Of a stretch of 64,000 bases of DNA, positions 45,385 through 56,409 are shown one piece after another (the stretch's first letter is position 1; the number at the start of each line of letters is the position of its first letter). The translations under genes were made by a program, and so were the position numbers. The notes beneath the pieces were generated by a model. That model searched no databases. It was not told the origin of the DNA and worked only from the letters and a program-made list of their open reading frames with translations. This stretch comes from Ophiosphaerella korrae (taxonomy: Eukaryota > Ascomycota > Dothideomycetes > Pleosporales > Phaeosphaeriaceae), in the NCBI GenBank assembly GCA_028456385.1, contig JALNQF010000005.1, positions 248,001-312,000 on the forward strand, written 5' to 3'.

Positions 45385-46909
45385 TTATGCAGTGCACCCT
45401 TTATGGCCACTTTGTTGCCACATCTTAACACTCTTTACCTGCAGCTCTCCGCCCCCTTGCCAAGTCGGATACCACTGGTCCTTTGCATTCCAAAAGTCTT
45501 TCTTCGCAGAAGGACTGCCATCAATCCACGGTTTGCCAGACTTGCCATCCTGGAACCAGCCATTTTCAGACCCCACAGCTAGATTGATCACAAGATAGAA
45601 ATCTTGATCAAAGGGGGTTGCATTGCTATCGGATTGCGCCCAGGGGTTTTGAATCCGTGTGCCGTTGGCGTCGGCGAGGGGGAAACGGCCATAGTTCCAG
45701 AAAGGTTCATCGAAGTGGGTGTACATGACTTGCATCAGACGTGAATTTATGTACGTAAAAATGTACTTCTCGCTCCACTGCGCATCCATTAGCAATTGTA
45801 AAGTCCAGCCATAAGAATACACCAACCTCGACACCGAACACGTTGAAGCCATTGGCGTATGTAGTGTGTAGAGCCTTTCGTTTCACATTGTTGAGCCACC
45901 AGCCATCGTTCGCTGTATTGGGTCCAAAATGTAGTGTACTGGATACGATGTTGTTGCCACCTTGTTTGTAAGTGTAGTTGTTTCCACGCGACTCCATGAT
46001 ATCGATTTCACCAGAGCGAGGCCATTCTCCATACACGTTGTCTTTTGGGAGCATCCAAATCGCAGGCCATAGCCAATCCCCAGCCGGAAGCTTAGCCACG
46101 ACTTCAACGCGACCGAACTTGATTGAAGCTCCGAGTTTTGTATTAATGCGTCCTGACTTGACTGGGTCGATAATCGTGCCATTGGTTGTGTTGGTGACTG
46201 CAACGCAGTCATACCATTTGCTTCCAGTGCAGCCTTTATTTCGAAGGTCTAGGACGTTGTTGGTTTCTATAAGGTTTCGGTCTTGTAAAGTAGGTTTGAT
46301 AGTGAGAATTCCATTTTTGACGAAGACATTCTCTTCCGAGTCGGTGGTCATATCAAATTGTTTGTTGCTGCATTCGGTATCAGTCATTGGCAGCGTATAG
46401 TTTGACATTGTCACTTACCCAAAACCACCAACTTGAACTTCTTTCGTCCATACGTTACTATTCCACGTCGAGAAGTCATCATTCAGTACCTCGCAGTATT
46501 TGTGCACTGCAACACTACGAATGCCATCCCACACCAAGACACCGGTAATACAAAGGCCAAGAAAAATCCCGATGACAGGTATGATGGTAACCCATTTCTC
46601 CCTGGGGTCCTTCTTGCCGAGCCATGGTCGCTCAATTTCCCCCTTCTTAACACGTCGAGATCGAAAATATTCGCCACGGGGATAGTGTTGATATCCAGAA
46701 CTAGAACCACCTGACCCATTCACACTCGCCGGTATTGAGTTTGGAGAGGCGAATCCTGAAGCATGAATATTAGGCGTCTGTGTACCTGGGGTTGCGAAAG
46801 GATTGTCCAGAGGTTGAATGGCATCTGCGTGGTTCATATCGCCTGGAGTCTGTCTTGAAGACATGGGCTCTTGTGTATTGAGCTCGACAGAGCGTTTCTC
46901 TAAATCCAT
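45385..46909 (-). CDS. Membrane-anchored GH16 family glycosidase/transglycosidase
   Basis: Three exons: 46909-46419, 46367-45827, 45777-45385; 474 aa from the ATG at 46909 (the frame continues six codons upstream only from a TTG). Residues 1-105 are cytosolic and disordered. One transmembrane helix lies at about 107-128 (VTIIPVIGIFLGLCITGVLVW), a type II anchor. The lumenal domain begins DDFSTWNSNVWTKEVQVGGFG. It carries the GH16 nucleophile/acid motif GEIDIMES at about 282-289, then SSTLHFG and the C-terminal DFYLVINLAVGSENGWF. There are several N-glycosylation sites. GH16 enzymes of this layout act on beta-1,3-glucans, hydrolysing or re-ligating them at the cell wall or in secretory compartments. 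The upstream GT2 gene makes a joint role in a wall or extracellular glucan plausible, by inference. Confidence 0.9.
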
Positions 46910-48048
46910 ATGGTCGACCTTGAGCAATTATTGATTAAAGTGCGGAGGCTATGTTTCGATTGGTGCCAAGAAATTAGAAAAACAGATGTAACAATAATGG
47001 CGACAAGCGGCCGCCTCAATTTTGTTTAGGTCAAAAGGGAGACACAGAAGTAGGACGTAGAGCCATGCATGTACTACCAACTTTGTGGATGATGCGAGAT
47101 AGGCGAACACTTGGTCAACCTTGAAAAATCCTAGAAGCAAACTATGTTTAGCGTGAACTAAAATGTCCAATAATTTGAAAAGTGAGACGATAAGTCACAC
47201 AGCGTGTACTCGTGTCGAGAGCAGGGTTGTGCTATTGCCAGCAACTTTTCATGTAGGACGCAGAATACCACCAGGGGGTCTGCATCAACCAAAAGCTCTT
47301 CAACCCACCCAAGTCTGATTCAGCGCCTCAATGATCCCACAATCCTACCAGCATGGTGAACGCCGAGCAGATCTATGGGTTGGCGAGAATTTAAGATTTG
47401 TTGACCACGCGGCAAAGCCGTGGTTGGCCATAACACTCTACGCCAATGATCGTTCCCACTCTAAGGCTTCTTGACTTAGCCTACACTTTACTACCTATCA
47501 TAGCTCGTTAAGTGCGGCGCCGCCCGCATCGCTCGATGGAATGGCAGGATGCAGGACAGGGTTCCTTTCTCTACCCTGTCTGTATGCACGGCTCCTTATC
47601 ACCAATAAAACGTGCGCGAGTCTGTGCGGAACAGGGTCTGCATTTGGTCTAGCGACAAAGGTCCGATCGGTATCTTGCAGCCGTGCCTCAATATCGCATA
47701 GGTGCAAAGCGCCGTGGGGACAGTTTGAATAAAGTAACTTGTCTTGTATTGTTCTCGACTCATATCCACGCTGCTAGTAGTACCCAGAGCACACATCTGG
47801 GGATTAACTCGAGGAAACAGCATTTTTAGAAACGCAGCCCTCGGCCTTATTGAATCATGAGCACATGCTTCGTTGAGCTGCCTACGGCACGGGCTGCCGT
47901 GTAACATCGTGTTCATGATGTACAAGACAGCACAGTAGCGTTACCATATCGAAGCGATCTTGTTCAAAAATCTTGGAGATAGCTCAGATGGGCCCAGCGA
48001 GCTGGAGGTCTGTTACCGTTGGTGCATTTCAACCATCCTGTGCAGTTT
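46910..48048. other. Intergenic stretch
   Basis: Upstream of GH16 and downstream of the Mpv17-like gene. Frames at 46949-47170 and 47498-47925 have no family features. No gene is supported. Confidence 0.45.
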
Positions 48049-48681
48049 CTATCCTTCCACCAACAGACTGAGGTAGATACCCCAAATTACGCCCGCGGCA
48101 CACCCGAACACGACCCTCTTGTGGACCGGGATCCATAGGAAGCTTACCAGGCTTACCGCCGGCCAGAACTTGTACCCATCTTTCATCATTGGCCACGTCT
48201 TGGCTTTGCACTCCTGGATTATTGCGTCCCATGTGCTCTGTTTGCCCTGCTGCGACTTATTTAAATACGCCATGTAGGCCACGAACATGATTGTGTTGAA
48301 AACAGCGCCGACCGATTGGTCAAGCAGGAATTTCATCAGAATGTTCCTCTTGCTCGTTTTAGTACCAGGAGCTGTGGTGGGTTTCTTTTCCGCGTTTTTG
48401 GAGGCCGGAGTGCGGACTTCATTTGGGAAAGCATCTTCGATTAATGTTTGCCATACGATATTCGGTGGATTGCTGAGTATGCTGAAAATGGCAAACTTGA
48501 AGACTGGCGCAGGATTGATAGAGTATGGTGTCTGTATGCACATTGCGTGAGTTTCGACAATTGAATAAAAGGACTTTCCTTTACGTACGCTCTCCTTGTA
48601 AGATGTGATAGCTTGCGCAATTATATTTGATGTTACGCTGAGCACTGTGCCTTGCAGCGTTTGCGATATCATTGCCGACAT
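48049..48681 (-). CDS. Mpv17/PMP22 family membrane protein
   Basis: Two exons: 48681-48589 and 48531-48049; 191 aa. The start is the ATG at 48681 (MSAMISQTLQGTVLSVTSN); further upstream the frame has only non-ATG starts. The 57-nt intron (GTACGT donor, ACAG acceptor) has no stop and a length divisible by three, so an unspliced form adds 19 residues in frame. Removing it joins ITSYKES to TPYSINPAPVFKF, as in relatives. The family end motif is clear: KFWPAVSLVSFLWIPVHKRVVFGCAAGVIWGIYLS. Four hydrophobic segments are expected. Relatives (Mpv17, Sym1, PMP22, Woronin sorting complex WSC) sit in the inner mitochondrial or peroxisomal membrane and may form channels. A long Lys/Thr-rich loop (about 85-105) is unusual. 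Location cannot be decided from sequence. Confidence 0.87.
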   Translation of the reverse strand: MSAMISQTLQGTVLSVTSNIIAQAITSYKESVRKGKSFYSIVETHAMCIQTPYSINPAPVFKFAIFSILSNPPNIVWQTLIEDAFPNEVRTPASKNAEKKPTTAPGTKTSKRNILMKFLLDQSVGAVFNTIMFVAYMAYLNKSQQGKQSTWDAIIQECKAKTWPMMKDGYKFWPAVSLVSFLWIPVHKRVVFGCAAGVIWGIYLSLLVEG

Positions 48682-49540
48682 GATGGTTATTTCGGAATGC
48701 GATAAGTTGGAATTAAAGAAGTGTGGGCGAGGAAGAGCAGTGCGATCAGAAGACGTATACGTGGCTCGCACACGAGTCGGCAAGGCGTGTCAGAATGCGT
48801 CTGAAGATCAAGCCTGTGTTTCGTGATTCGGTGTTTTGTTTCGCATCGGAACTACGGTAACGTTTTTCCTCATTTAATTCCGTAGCGTCATTGTACTTCC
48901 GGATTTATGATGCGTAAGCATTTCACTTCCGAAGTGGCTGGCAGCTTGTTTGCCCAGGCACAACTACGCCTGAGCATATTCATCTATCTCTATCCTGGTT
49001 TCAACTCAATATTAGCATGATCTTTTAACTAACCAGGTGTAAACTTTATAATGCTATTCTCCCAGGTACTTATTGCGAAGTCCGCTATGAAATCATTGTT
49101 TGGACCAGAGAATGGGTATCATTATTGAAAAGGAAATTACAATCCAAATAAAGACGCCAAAGTTGAACCCACCTTGAAATCCTTGCAAGGCCTAATGCAT
49201 GGCTCTGTGTCATGATCTAATGAGAGGTTTCGGTGTATTATTTCCTACATTGAGCAAATAACTCAAAAGTCTATCATTATATGACGCAAGAGAGTCAAGC
49301 TCTGAGACTTCATTTTTTATAGTTTCGCATGCATATAGTGTGATTATTTTCCCATGGGCTGACTGACCCTCATGCACTGAGTTCCTCGTGATAGTGATCC
49401 ATCTGATATAACATAAAGAAACTCCGTTTCCGATAAAACCGAGACCATATGCCCATATCCCACGTTGTAGATGTCATTGAATTAAATGCCTTCCATCCCG
49501 TAATAAAAACCAGAGGCCATAGTACATTCCTCAAGAACAC
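48682..49540. other. Intergenic stretch
   Basis: About 860 bp, AT-rich between 48900 and 49500. Upstream region of the Mpv17-like gene and 3' region of the cohesin gene. No gene is seen. Confidence 0.5.
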
Positions 49541-52229
49541 TTAATCATCGTAAAGGGAATCGCTTTCATCCTCATCCTGCACACTTTGTCCTACCACGAA
49601 CTGCTCTTCGAAATGCTGATCATGGCCATGAGCACCCACTTGTTCCTCAATCATCTTTTCACCCACGACCTCAACATCAGAATCAGAATCATCACTAGAA
49701 TCATCGGACTCGTCACTGTCGTTGATTTCGATAATCTTGCTAGCCTTCGCTTTCTCGCTGGGCTTCATATTGATGTCACCAAAGCCCTCTGGTTGCTGGA
49801 CATCAAGCATACCATTAGTCCCGAGAGCGAGGACCATTAGGAAGCCCTGGCAAGCGATCATGGCGTTGTTAATTTTTGGCGGAAGAAGTTCTTCGAAAGT
49901 GATTCCGTCGATCCCAGCAACGGCCTCCCGCAGACTATCGGTTATGATACCTAGGTTGAACTGTGCCCGATTGCGTTTCTCATCAATAGCCTCAATCACG
50001 AAGTCGAGAAAGTTGACGCCCTCTGCAGATAGCGCTTCGCGCACACGAGTTGAAGGCTGCTGGGGAGCTTCAACCACCGTACCCGGGGAGCTTGGCCCTG
50101 TGGGCTTAGCAAAGCCGTCTCTTCCAAAAACGTCGCCATCACTCTCCAGACTCTTGAGGGCTTCGAGACCCAGTGGTTGGCCACGTCCGTGTAGAGGAGA
50201 TGCGGACACGAAGCGGCTTCCAGGCCTACTTTGGTCGCCCGTACCTAGTCGGGCGCTGCGAGGAATAGCTGAAGAGCCATGCTTTGATGCGCTAATGTTC
50301 CATGGCATAGAGGAGAAGATCTGTTGGTCATCGAGAGCACTGGCGGCTTCACGAGGTAGCTCAACTTCGTCAATATTTGGCATGAAGAAGCCCTCATCAT
50401 CTGCACCGCGACCTATTTGATCCTCAGGCTCTCCAGTTTTCTGGCGCACGCGGCGAGATTCGTCTTGGATTGTATCATCAATGCCACTGTCACGGTCATG
50501 TTTCGCACTGGTGGTCTTGTGGCGGCTCACGCCAGTGATGAGCTCGAAGAAGTTGTCGCCAACAAACATGTTAAATGGGTCTGGGACAGTGAATCCAGCG
50601 AACTGCTGGGCGATTCCACCGATACCGCTTTCCCATACGAAATATTTGGCATCTTTTTTGGCTTGATGAGTAGCGCGGTTCTGTTTCTTGAGGCGACTGG
50701 CTTGATCCATATTTTCCAAGTAGTTTGCATTCCACTCGGAGAGGTCCTTGTTCCTAAGCTCCATTGTTGTATCTATTGCAAGAACACGCGCCGCTCGCGG
50801 TTTCTTCCGCATAAGCGCAGAAGCAGCAGATGAAGATTGCAATATATCAATTTCGCCATTTTTCTGGTTGTGGCTCCCAGTAGGAAATGCCTCGCCTTCT
50901 GGTAGGTCGTCTACAAGAAAAGGAAGATCAAGATCCATGGGATCGATAGGAAGCTGATAAATGTCAGTATTCGGCATGGCTCAGTAATTTAGAAATAGGA
51001 ATGAAGAATATGCATAGAAAGAGCGAGAGCAAAGTGCGTAAGTAGTAGTAGTGGCAGTAGTAGCAGTAGTAGCAGCAGTGGAGCCCTCAAAAACCACAGG
51101 TAATTCTATGAGCTTACATGCTCGAGCGGCCGAAAGGCCAGCTGCTCGCAATCGCAGGACAGGCAGGTGAGAGTAGGGTTCAAAGGTATATAAAAAAGGC
51201 AGCGAAACTCACCTGTACACCGCCTAGGCGTCCTTCTTTATGCTCTCTCCTTACCCTCTCACTTGCCCTAGCATCACTGTGCATCGTAGTACCACTCCGC
51301 CCAGCAGGCGTTCCAGCTATGATTTTCGCCTCCAAACCCTCAACAAGCTCGCCATTTTCGTCGAAGGTGAAGTCTGGTTCTTCTAATTGGATATCGTCTA
51401 GCAAATTAATTAAGTCGTTTGATCCACCATCTTCGTTGTCGCCCTCGAGTCTGAAGCTTCCTGGACGGCCAGGCGAAGACGAAGATGGCAGTACAAGACC
51501 ACCTAAGGCACTGACCGAAGACAAAGACTGCTGGCGTTGAGACCCGAATGGAGTCAAGGTCTGTGATTCGGTGAACCGAGGAATGGGAAAGTCGAGACCA
51601 CCGCTCAGCTCAGTGAGGAACTCAGGAGGAGAGGGTAAAAGATCAGGAAGGAAGGAAGGATCATCCTGCAGAATGAGTTGTTCAGGCCTAGGTATTTCAT
51701 GTGAGCAAGTGATGTCCAATTCATGTGGGAGGAAAGGTTAGGCTTACTGAGCTTTGCCAGCTTCAGGATCGAGTGCGAGATTCTGAACGGTTCGCAACAT
51801 TGCCCGCATGGCATTGCATACATTCTGAGCGTCTGAGAGAACATATCCGCACTGCTGCAAGTATACACGTGACACGCCGTATCTGCTCCTGTGTCAATGA
51901 GAGAGTGTGAGTGCCATGGTTACACTCACAACAAGTTGCCTTGAAGACGCAGGGCCATGGGCGCCACAGGATCGACAATGGTCTGGCACGCCTTGACTAC
52001 ATTGACATCGAGGATCTGCTTGCGATTGATGCGCTTCAAGCTGGATTTGGAACCGAGTGTTGCGACAAGCCTGGCCACACTGTTAACTGGGGAAGGGGCA
52101 ATAGAGCACCTTCTTCACCGACCAAACAGTTGCGACGCCATATTTGCGCGAGGTTAAAACTGTGACTGTGAGCTTGGTGTTTTTGATCTTGATAGGGCAG
52201 TGACGCTGACCTTCATGACTATAGAACAT
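49541..52229 (-). CDS. rec8: Rec8/Rad21-family cohesin kleisin
   Basis: Seven exons: 52229-52211, 52159-52123, 52070-51930, 51888-51748, 51687-51213, 51141-51118 (24 nt), 50953-49541; 749 aa, every join in frame. The N-terminus rebuilds the kleisin head: MFYSHEVLTSRKYGVATVW, LVATLGSKSSLKRINRKQIL, LQGNLLSRYGVSRVYLQQCGYV. The middle is disordered and acidic. DTTMELRNKDLSEWNANYLENM is a conserved fungal Rec8 block. The winged-helix C-domain that binds Smc1 starts near 593 (GVNFLDFVIEAIDEKRNRAQF, FEELLPPKINNAMIACQGFL). The last 60 residues are highly acidic. Kleisins close the cohesin ring. Absence of the usual Rad21 'RAKLTQNGPLA' start and the MFYSHEVLTSRKYG start favour the meiotic Rec8 type. 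The splice into the last exon is less certain than the others. Confidence 0.88.
51040..51085 (+). repeat. AGT/AGC trinucleotide repeat inside a rec8 intron
   Basis: About 15 imperfect AGT/AGC units (AGTAGTAGTAGTGGCAGTAG and onward) in the last, longest intron of the cohesin gene (50954-51117). Being intronic, length change should not alter the protein but might affect splicing. Confidence 0.75.
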
Positions 52230-52646
52230 GATGATGCATAAGATACGAGTGGGACGACGTAGATGCTAGACAGATGGGATTGTACAGTATAAAGGATATA
52301 GAGCGAAAATGCGACGAATAGGTGTTATGAGATGGCGATGCGAGAGCGACATGTAGAGGAGGGTGGTTGTCATGTGTCTTGGCGGCAGAATTGAACGCAC
52401 TCTAGGACGCGTCATGAAGTGAACGTGAACGTGAACGTGAACGTGTATACCTAAGCAAATACACGACACCATCTCTATAAATTTTCTAAAATTTTCGTAT
52501 CATCACAGTTGCTTCTAATCATCTCAATTCATGCCATTCCTAGCCTCTTATGCAACGCCAATGTTATGCATCCAAAATGCCCCGACCTAGGTGATGAGAT
52601 TGAGATGTGCATAGAGGTTCGTCGCTATGCGTAAGTATTCTACCTT
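52230..52646. other. rec8 upstream region and UBP6 3' region
   Basis: Contains four perfect GTGAAC units (52419-52442), about 190 bp upstream of the rec8-type start codon. No gene is seen. Confidence 0.5.
52419..52442 (+). repeat. GTGAAC hexamer tandem repeat (four units)
   Basis: Four perfect GTGAAC units, adjoining a related GTGTAT. It lies in the probable promoter of the cohesin gene, read as GTTCAC on its coding strand. It may be a cluster of regulator sites or a simple repeat. Confidence 0.85.
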
Positions 52647-54555
52647 TTAAGTCATGGTTACATCCTCGTCGACGACAGGCAGTCGGACTGCGCGGTACAA
52701 GAGAATGAGAGCGGAGTGGCTCTGACCTGTTGGAAATTAGTGGACGTGGGCAGTAGTGAGAGCACCAGTAAGGGCTTTGGGACAGCAGCACTTACCTCCG
52801 CCAGCCAAGGTCTGGATACGCTCAGCATCAACTTCAGATACCTTCTCATCGTTGAACCACCACCATTTTCCGTCTTCCGCTTTCTTCTTGCCTGTTGCGG
52901 GGTCCTTAGCTCCCTGCTTCTTGACGAACGATGTATAGTGACCACTGTCGGCGCTAGCACCCTGGTGCGTAATGACACCCCTCAACTCATACAGCCCAGT
53001 CTGATTAGCGCCTTCGTCTGCGGCCAACTTGGGATCCACAAGCGCGAGAATTTCCTTCTTCGCTGCCAGAATAGAAGCAGCACGCTCAGCTTCGATCTGA
53101 GCATCAGTCTTGTATTCGACTTCTGTCATCTCGGTGTCCTCCGCTGGCTTCTTTACGTCTTCTTTCCTCTTTTCAGCTTCCTTCTTTTTCTGTAGGGGCT
53201 CTGTGGCGTTGGGCCCCGCGTCGTTCTCCTCGCCAGCCTTCATGCGCTTTTGACGCTTACGAGCGCGTTCGACGTCCAGCTCTTCCTTACGAAGATCTCG
53301 GATCTTATCCCGGACAGGGATAAGCAATTTTCTCAACTCGTCTGTACAAAATTCTAGGGCGTCAAGTTCGTCGGGGAACGTAACTTTTCGCATGATCTTC
53401 GCTTTCTTGTTGGTGTCTTTCCGCCAATCGAAGCGCACGAAGTGTACGGGAAGATGTTCTGGTAGGCGGGCTATGCGTGAGGTCTTTGTATAGACGGCAT
53501 TGCGTCCGAGAACCTCGGATCGCTTTTCGATCTGCTCCTTCAAGCCGGCAGCTAGGCCATCGCGCAGATGGTTCGTCTCGACGTTGATGTGGCAGTTGAG
53601 TTTCAGGAACACATCTTCGCTGAATACGGGCTCCTCGCCGCCCTCCTTGGCCGCAGGCTCATCACACTCCATTATTGACTCGAATCTGCCTGACATGTAC
53701 TTGTCAATCCAAGAGAGGTCCTCGTTTGATCCGTCCGTCGTGACTTTCAACTTATTTCGGAGCTGCGAAACGATTTGTGACCAGGCTTCCTCGGCATCTT
53801 GCTGTGCGTATCCATGTCCGTCTTTTGCTTTCTGGGCAAACTGTGGAAAGGCCGTCCGTAGGGCGTTAAGGAACATCAGCGGCGGGAAGCCCTGTTGGGT
53901 CTCAGACATTTGCTTGAACAGGTCGCGAAGAGAGCCTGTGAGATCTGTAGAAGCGCCGAGGCCACCGAGACCAAGCTGGCTGAGGGCTTGCGCTGAGCTG
54001 GAGGACCCGCTAGCGCCACTGTCTTTGATCAGTCCTGTCCACTCTGCTACCGAATGTGGGCTTACCTAGAAGAGTAGCGCAGAAGCTCTTCCTGTAGCTC
54101 TGGAATCGACCTCAACGTCTGCAAGGTAGAGTTCATGTAGCAGGTGTTGCCCAAGTTCTGCAACCCCGCGGGTGTGGCTCCCTCCAGCTGTGCAGCTTCG
54201 GCTTCGTCCATATCCTCCAAAAACTTGATTTTCTCTTTGGGCTTCTCGATCACTTGGGCGTCTCCCGAGGGCGAGCCCATCATCATTAGGACCTGGTTAG
54301 GCTTGAGGCCTAGCTTGGACATATCGGCGTCATCCTTGAGCTGGCCGCCCTTGACGAGAATCTTCTGGCGCTCTGGCTCGACGCCGGTGATCGAGAAGAG
54401 CTGGTACTTGAACGTCTCGCCATTAGAGGTAGGGTCGACTTCGACTTCGTGCTTCTTGCCCTGGTGCTTTACAATAACTGTGGGCATTTAGAGTTAGCGG
54501 CGGTTCTAGCCTCTAGGACAGGATATAAGCTGTGTTTACCTGGTATAGACTCCAT
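52647..54555 (-). CDS. UBP6: Proteasome-associated deubiquitinase UBP6/USP14
   Basis: Four exons: 54555-54540 (16 nt), 54477-54066, 54018-52796, 52726-52647; 576 aa. The first intron (54478-54539) gives MESIPVIVKHQG, the usual fungal start; an ATG inside the next stretch (MPTVIVKHQG at 54487) is a weaker alternative. A ubiquitin-like domain covers about 4-78 (ERQKILVKGGQLKDDADMSKL). The catalytic Cys box is LQNLGNTCYMNST (about 112-124). The His box is SADSGHYTSFVKK (about 495) and WWWFNDEKVSEV (about 520) follows. The end ALILLYRAVRL is typical. UBP6 binds the proteasome base through its ubiquitin-like domain and recycles ubiquitin. A Lys/Glu-rich insert at about 395-445 is characteristic of fungal forms. 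It is divergent from ARPC4, 228 bp apart. Confidence 0.95.
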
Positions 54556-54783
54556 GGCGAGTGCTCAGACGCGCGTTTCTCTCGGTGAGAATATATTTGA
54601 ATGCTTACAGCAGACTCTCGCGGGGCAAAAGTATGGCAAACCGGCGAAGCATGCGGAAACACGCCCGCACGGACCCGCGCTCCGCCGCCGACCCCAGGCC
54701 TGAACATGACACCCCACCAGGCATCGTCGACCTGTTGATGCTCCAGAATACAAGTCCCGAGCTGACTCTGAGCTCTCCTCACC
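54556..54783. promoter_or_regulatory. Bidirectional promoter of UBP6 and ARPC4
   Basis: Only 228 bp separate the two start codons, so both promoters and 5' UTRs share this DNA. No specific site is named. Confidence 0.6.
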
Positions 54784-55423
54784 ATGGTACCTTCACCCTA
54801 ACCCTCTCGATATTCGATTATCCAATTGCGCCTGCACACCGGCTCTAACACGCATGCATAGTCTCAATCGCTGCGGCCCTACCTGCAATGCGTGCGCTCC
54901 TCCCTTACAGCCGCCCTCTCGCTCTCCAACTTCGCCTCTCAAGCCTCGGAGCGCCACAATGTCCCTGAAATCGAAGCCGCCAGCTCCCCAGAAGTAATCC
55001 TCAACCCGCTCACCGTCTCTCGCAACGAGAATGAGAGGGTCTACATCGAGCCTAGCATCAACAGCGTGCGCATAAGCATCAAGATCAAGCAAGCCGATGA
55101 GATTGAGCATATCTTGGTGCACAAGTTTACTAGGTTCCTGACCCAACGAGCAGAGAGTTTTTACATTCTGAGACGGAAACCGGTCAAGGGTTATGATATC
55201 AGCTTTTTGATTACGAACTTTCATACGGAGGAGATGCTGAAACATAAACTGGTGGACTTCATTATCCAATTCATGGAGGAGGTCGATAAGGAGATATCAG
55301 AGATGAAGCTGTTCTTGAACGCGAGGGCACGTTTCGTGGCTGAGTCGTTTCTCACTCCGGTATATTCCATGGTCCAAAGATTTTCATGCTGAGTCGTCAC
55401 TAACTACATCACAGTTTGATTGA
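54784..55423 (+). CDS. ARC19: Arp2/3 complex subunit 4 (ARPC4, p20)
   Basis: Three exons: 54784-54786 (the ATG only), 54862-55359, 55415-55423 (TTT GAT TGA); 169 aa, close to the 168 aa of animal ARPC4. The protein begins [16 protein letters not shown] and continues [73 protein letters not shown]. Each closely matches ARPC4 of animals and yeasts. The last splice gives the fungal ending FLTPFD instead of a read-through tail. The subunit forms the core heterodimer with ARPC2 in the Arp2/3 complex, which nucleates branched actin at endocytic sites. The first intron (54787-54861) separates the start codon from the rest. Confidence 0.96.
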
Positions 55424-55752
55424 TCAAGTGCACGTTGGAGCGTGTGTATAAAGGAATAAGAAAAATGGAAGTATAACACTTTTTCCCATAGCGATAAGAT
55501 TTGACAGTAGTGTGCTGTCAGCATGAAGCACCAACATTGAGATCGATTAGATCTAACAATGATTCTGATCCCAAGCCGACATTCAAATAAACATTAAAAA
55601 TCTTTCGATCATAGTCATATTCAAAAGTATGTCAAAGTGCTTGTGTCTGTATTTCATAGAGGCACTAAGTCCAGTCCCTTGCTATCAACTCTAGTAGCTA
55701 CCGAACGAGGGCTCGATCATGTTGAAAGATCTATGCTTGATCGCCAGCTAAT
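55424..55752. other. Convergent intergenic stretch
   Basis: 3' regions of ARPC4 and the peroxiredoxin gene. AT-rich, no gene seen. Confidence 0.5.
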
Positions 55753-56409
55753 TTACAGCTTAGCCAGAACCTCCTCAGCGCCTGAAACGGTAACCTCGCC
55801 AGGGCTCTTTTCATTCTCAGCATACGTGACCTTACCGTTCTCAAACACCATAGCCCAACGACCATTACGATCGCCAAACCCAGCAGGCCATCCATGCTCT
55901 TTGGAAAAGAATGACTTAGTGTCGCTCAAGAACAAGATGTCGTCGCCCTTGACCCCATTGACCTTGCCCCAAGCATTCATGACCCAGCTGTCGTTGGACG
56001 CAATCACGGCAACAATGTCGACACCCTTCTCTGTAAACTTTGAGCGGTTCTTGATGTAGGGAGGAAGATGGTGTGCCTGGCATCTGTTTTGTCATTACGG
56101 TCAGCGGATTCTGCCGGAATACCATTTCTCGGAACTGTACTTACCCGGGGGTGAAAGCGCCGGGGACGGAGAAGAGGACAACCTTCTTGTTCGCCCATTC
56201 CTTGCTGGCATCATATTCTTGGGGACGGCCACAGGCAGTTGGGTCAGCATCAGTAATGGGGGCCCATCTGTAGCGGTATTGTTAGATAAATGCGCTCTTG
56301 TAGTTACCGTGCGGAACTCTAGGTCGAGTCCAGCTCAGCGGGGTGTATAGTCGACGTACTCGAACTTGACGCCATCAGGCAGAGAATCGCCGACTTTGAG
56401 AGGTGCCAT
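55753..56409 (-). CDS. Prx5-type atypical peroxiredoxin (PMP20/Ahp1 family)
   Basis: Three exons: 56409-56360, 56267-56145, 56083-55753; 167 aa. The protein begins [23 protein letters not shown], and the catalytic loop is rebuilt across the second intron as [18 protein letters not shown]. The peroxidatic Cys (about residue 59) is present, but the usual Thr before it (TPTC) is Gly. The partner motifs [11 protein letters not shown] and [12 protein letters not shown] follow. There is no presequence and the C-terminus (EEVLAKL) is a possible peroxisomal PTS1-like end, AKL being a known variant. The enzyme reduces hydrogen and alkyl peroxides with thioredoxin or glutathione. Fungal members (Aspergillus Asp f 3) are known allergens. 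The Thr to Gly change at the active loop may lower activity. Confidence 0.93.
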
